Shown here: positions 61,556 through 64,000 of the stretch, piece by piece
How the letters are laid out: every line of letters begins with the position of its first letter
Numbering within the stretch: the first letter of the stretch is position 1
Assembly (NCBI RefSeq): GCF_004210375.1
Contig: NW_027467782.1
Span: 32,911,771-32,975,770 of the forward strand
Direction: 5' to 3'
Length of the DNA stretch: 64,000 bases
From: Tachypleus tridentatus
Taxonomy: Eukaryota; Arthropoda; Merostomata; Xiphosura; Limulidae
Notes under the pieces: model-generated
The model's database searches: none
Seen by the model: only the letters and a program-made list of their open reading frames with translations
Told to the model about the DNA's origin: nothing
Translations under genes and position numbers: made by a program

Positions 61556-61945
61556 CAGGGAGTGAACAAAAGAAGTTGCCCCTTTTAAAATGTTAATTTG
61601 TTATGTCTTTTAATAAATAATAGAAAAATTTGTAAAAACTATGTTTTTAGAATGTGCTATTTTATCAAATATGATATCAAATCCTAATTTTACATGGCTT
61701 TTGTAAATACCTGAACGTTTTATGATTTTTGTGACATTTTATCATAAGAAGTGATGTGCACCCTGCTACAGTTTCTTAGATATTCTTATTCCTAGTTGCC
61801 TACAATTGTTAAAATTAGGATTTAAGATCATATTTGAACAGATCTCATCAAGTGTGTTCTAAAAACGTATGTTTTAGATATTTTTCTGTTATCTAACAAA
61901 AGATATAACAAATTAAAAAGGCAACTTTTTTTTGTCCACCTCCTG
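61556..61945. mobile_element. Palindromic MITE, Tc1/mariner-like ends
   Basis: A 390-bp element. Its left end, CAGGGAGTGAACAAAAGAAG then TTGCC, is matched by the inverted right end (CAGGAGGTGGACAAAA then AAGTTGCC). The inverted similarity extends inward for about 135-140 bp per arm: 61629-61694 pairs with 61811-61873, with shared AAATCCTAATTTTA and GTTTTTAGAA. A TA precedes the left end; CA follows the right end, probably a mutated TA target. There is no coding capacity. It is a non-autonomous, foldback-like miniature transposon. Confidence 0.82.
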
Positions 61946-62781
61946 CACATGGGGAAAATTTATACTAACCTAAGCAGCAGAAATGAGGTCTAGCTTTCAT
62001 CACTCACACTTCATATCCAACATCACACCCTCTATAGTGGCAGTGGATCACCACTTGGCTGCTATGGTGTCTCTTATTATTTCTCTAGCTCAGTCTAAAG
62101 TTTGGCTGGCTTAAGCCAGCTCTGTCAGCAGCTGGTGGTGTTACTGCAGTAGATATTTGCAGTTATACATGGTCCAAGTTTTTGTGGATATTTCCTGACG
62201 TGCATACTTTAAAAAATTGAACTTGCATCACTGTCAGGACTATGGCAATGAATGTTGATGGTTTCATTTACAAGTCAGCCATCATCTGCAACTGATGCAA
62301 TCTTCAGAACCTCTTGGTCACTGGCCTCATATTTAACACTGCCAGTAGTCCAGTGATCCCTTTGTTTATCCCTCTGTTGTTATTGATGACACTACTGACA
62401 ATAAGATCTTCACAGTTTGTTGGCTACTAGCAACAATGATTCCAAAGGTGTTGTATTTGTTATTTGTGGTACTGAGTTCTGGAAGACGTGTTTCTCTGCC
62501 ACCCAACATTCAGCTGTCCTTTAGGACAACCTCAACTCTCACAGGGCTTCTCTGGCTTAGAGATATAGTGATATTTTGCACAGACCAATGCACATACACT
62601 ACTTGTGGCTCATTGTTTATAGACACATTATGATAAGACACTTAGGAGAGGGTTCTTGATACTGAAGGGCCTACCATTCATCTTTCTTGATAACAATGTT
62701 TTGGAAGCTGACTGCCATGTCTGCACCACTGGTACAAAAGTGGTGCTTAGCTAATCATTAGTGGATTCTGCCACTCTGTCC
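61946..62781. other. Moderate-GC intergenic DNA, nothing firmly recognised
   Basis: Less AT-rich than its surroundings, with short open frames on the plus strand (for example 62436-62633). It could be an old retroelement, but no motif supports a family. It ends where the large direct repeat begins. Confidence 0.4.
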
Positions 62782-62830
62782 AATAAGGTGTAAGGCTCTT
62801 AGGTCTGCTTGGTCCCCAGACTTCAGAATC

Positions 62831-63087
62831 AGTTAGGTCTCGTAATCTGAGGGTTGCGGGTTTCGCATCCGAGTCCCGCTAAATATGCTCGCTTATTCAG
62901 CCGTGGGGGCGTTATAATGGGACGGTCAATCCCACTTTTCGTTGGTAAAAGAGTAGCCCAAGAGTTAGCGGTGGGTGTTGATGACTAGCTGCCTTCCCTC
63001 TAGTCTTACACTGCTAAATTAGGGACGGCTAGCACAGATAGCCCTCGAGTAGCTTTGTGCGAAATTCCAAAAACAAACAAAAAACAA
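62831..63087 (+). mobile_element. tRNA-derived SINE, family 1 (duplicate copy)
   Basis: Same element and same junction with the hAT remnant as at 50-305. It differs by an extra C beside the box B region and an A-to-G change. It reached this site by the large duplication, not by a separate insertion. Confidence 0.85.
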
Positions 63088-64000
63088 AGCTTTTTGTAGT
63101 CTGAATCCATCGCCTTACAGAGAAGAGAGAAAAGTCAAGACTAAAGTGGCCGAGACTTGATGAAATTTACTACTTGAATAACTTGATTCATAACAGACTG
63201 CAAATCTTTCAGTAAAGATTTGAGGGGAGCACCTCTCTGTGAATCATGCAGTGAACAATCGTAATGTTTGGATTTTGTTGGCGCACCAGAATGACGAATC
63301 CCTTCTTTTTACCTTACATTGAAGAACAGCCATCGGTGCAAACGCTGACACAGTTATTTCAATGTAATTTGAAGAGCAAAATGTTTTCATTCACCAACTC
63401 GAAAATGTCTTGGCCTTTCCTGTACTTTTTAAATCTTTGCAAAATTAGTATTCGTTTACGATTTTCCATCTTTATGAATCGAACAAAAGTCAGAACTTGA
63501 GATTTTCCACTAACGTCAGAAGATTCATCAACTTCAAGAGACCAGAGCAGAGACAATTCATCTTCAGGCGCTTCCAAGTGTTCGCAAACTTGATCCTTCA
63601 AATCCAACGATAAGTCTACAATTCTGAGTGAAATTGTGTCACTGGACAGTGGAACTTACTTAACCTTTTTGGCAGCATCCGTTCCAAGCATAGTTTCAAC
63701 AATGATTGCTAATGCTGGCACAATGACTGATTTGGCCTCCGTATGCGCTTTGCAAACAACTGAAAACCTTATAACTTGCAATCAATCCTTTTCGAACAGC
63801 TTCATCTATTTCACAAGCTTCCTTGATCGCTCATGTTGTTGAACCGCGAGATTCTCGAAGTAATCTTTTGGTCTATCCTTCACAGCTGAATGTTTTGTTT
63901 CCAAGTGTCTCTTCACTTTGCTAGGAACAAGCGCCTCGTTCGATAAAGCTGCATTGAGAGTAGGCAGAATGGTAATTGAGAATGTTCCGATTCCAAAGCG
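63084..64000 (-). pseudogene. Decayed hAT transposase, duplicate copy (cut by window end)
   Basis: Second copy of the hAT fragment at 303-1315, with the same motifs (VDESSDVSGKSQ near 63550, KYRKGQDIFELVNENILLF near 63400). Extra one-base deletions shift the frames relative to the first copy. The BED-type N terminus lies beyond the window edge. Confidence 0.85.

Larger units (their letters stand above)
62782..64000. repeat. Right copy of the 1.2-kb direct repeat
   Basis: It matches 1-1224 at about 99%. The sequence before it (62700-62781) has no counterpart in the window because the left copy is cut by the window edge. Single-base length differences break the hAT reading frame at slightly different places in the two copies. 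That is more typical of raw long-read error or relaxed decay than of selection. Confidence 0.95.

Overview
This is a eukaryotic nuclear window: AT-rich, intron-bearing and gene-poor, with tRNA-derived SINEs, DNA-transposon remnants and a very large satellite. The commonest SINE has a tRNA-like head with box B and ends in a CAAACAAAC-type tail. From memory it resembles the SINE common in horseshoe crab genomes, so a chelicerate arthropod such as a xiphosuran is my best guess. The sequence alone does not prove this.

Layout. 1-1224: SINE plus a decayed hAT transposase fragment. 1.2-5.1 kb: intergenic DNA with SINEs of two families. 5.16-6.19 kb: a minisatellite built from 52- and 84-bp units. 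6.2-10.6 kb: SINE, hAT terminus, quiet DNA, Tc1/mariner fragment. 11.2-12.3 kb and 19.4-21.6 kb: two diverged arms of an inverted duplication that share an ancestral SINE insertion. Between the arms, on the minus strand, lie two exons of a ZC3H15 (DFRP1)-like gene. They keep splice sites and phase but carry a stop codon and have lost a zinc-binding cysteine. Two further decayed reading frames also lie between the arms. 10.6 and 15.1 kb: two related elements with a degenerate hammerhead-ribozyme-like core. 23.31-23.43 kb: an exon of the checkpoint kinase ATR (FAT domain) on the minus strand, running into a 500-N gap. 23.94-60.13 kb: about 36 kb of 40-bp satellite monomers that reverse strand every few hundred bases in a regular higher-order pattern. 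60.14-60.50 kb: two plus-strand exons of an unrecognised gene, directly against the satellite edge. 61.56-61.95 kb: a palindromic MITE. 62.78-64.0 kb: the first 1.2 kb of the window again, about 99% identical.

No complete protein-coding gene is present. Real coding content is limited to the ATR exon, probably the exon pair at 60.1-60.5 kb, and pseudogene fragments. Nearly all longer open frames after 24 kb are the satellite read in rotating frames. The most unusual object is the strand-switching satellite: one monomer family, two alternating block types, palindromic junctions, a scaffold gap on one side and a coding exon on each flank. The 62.78-kb spaced terminal duplication, which differs almost only by one-base indels, needs to be separated from assembly error.
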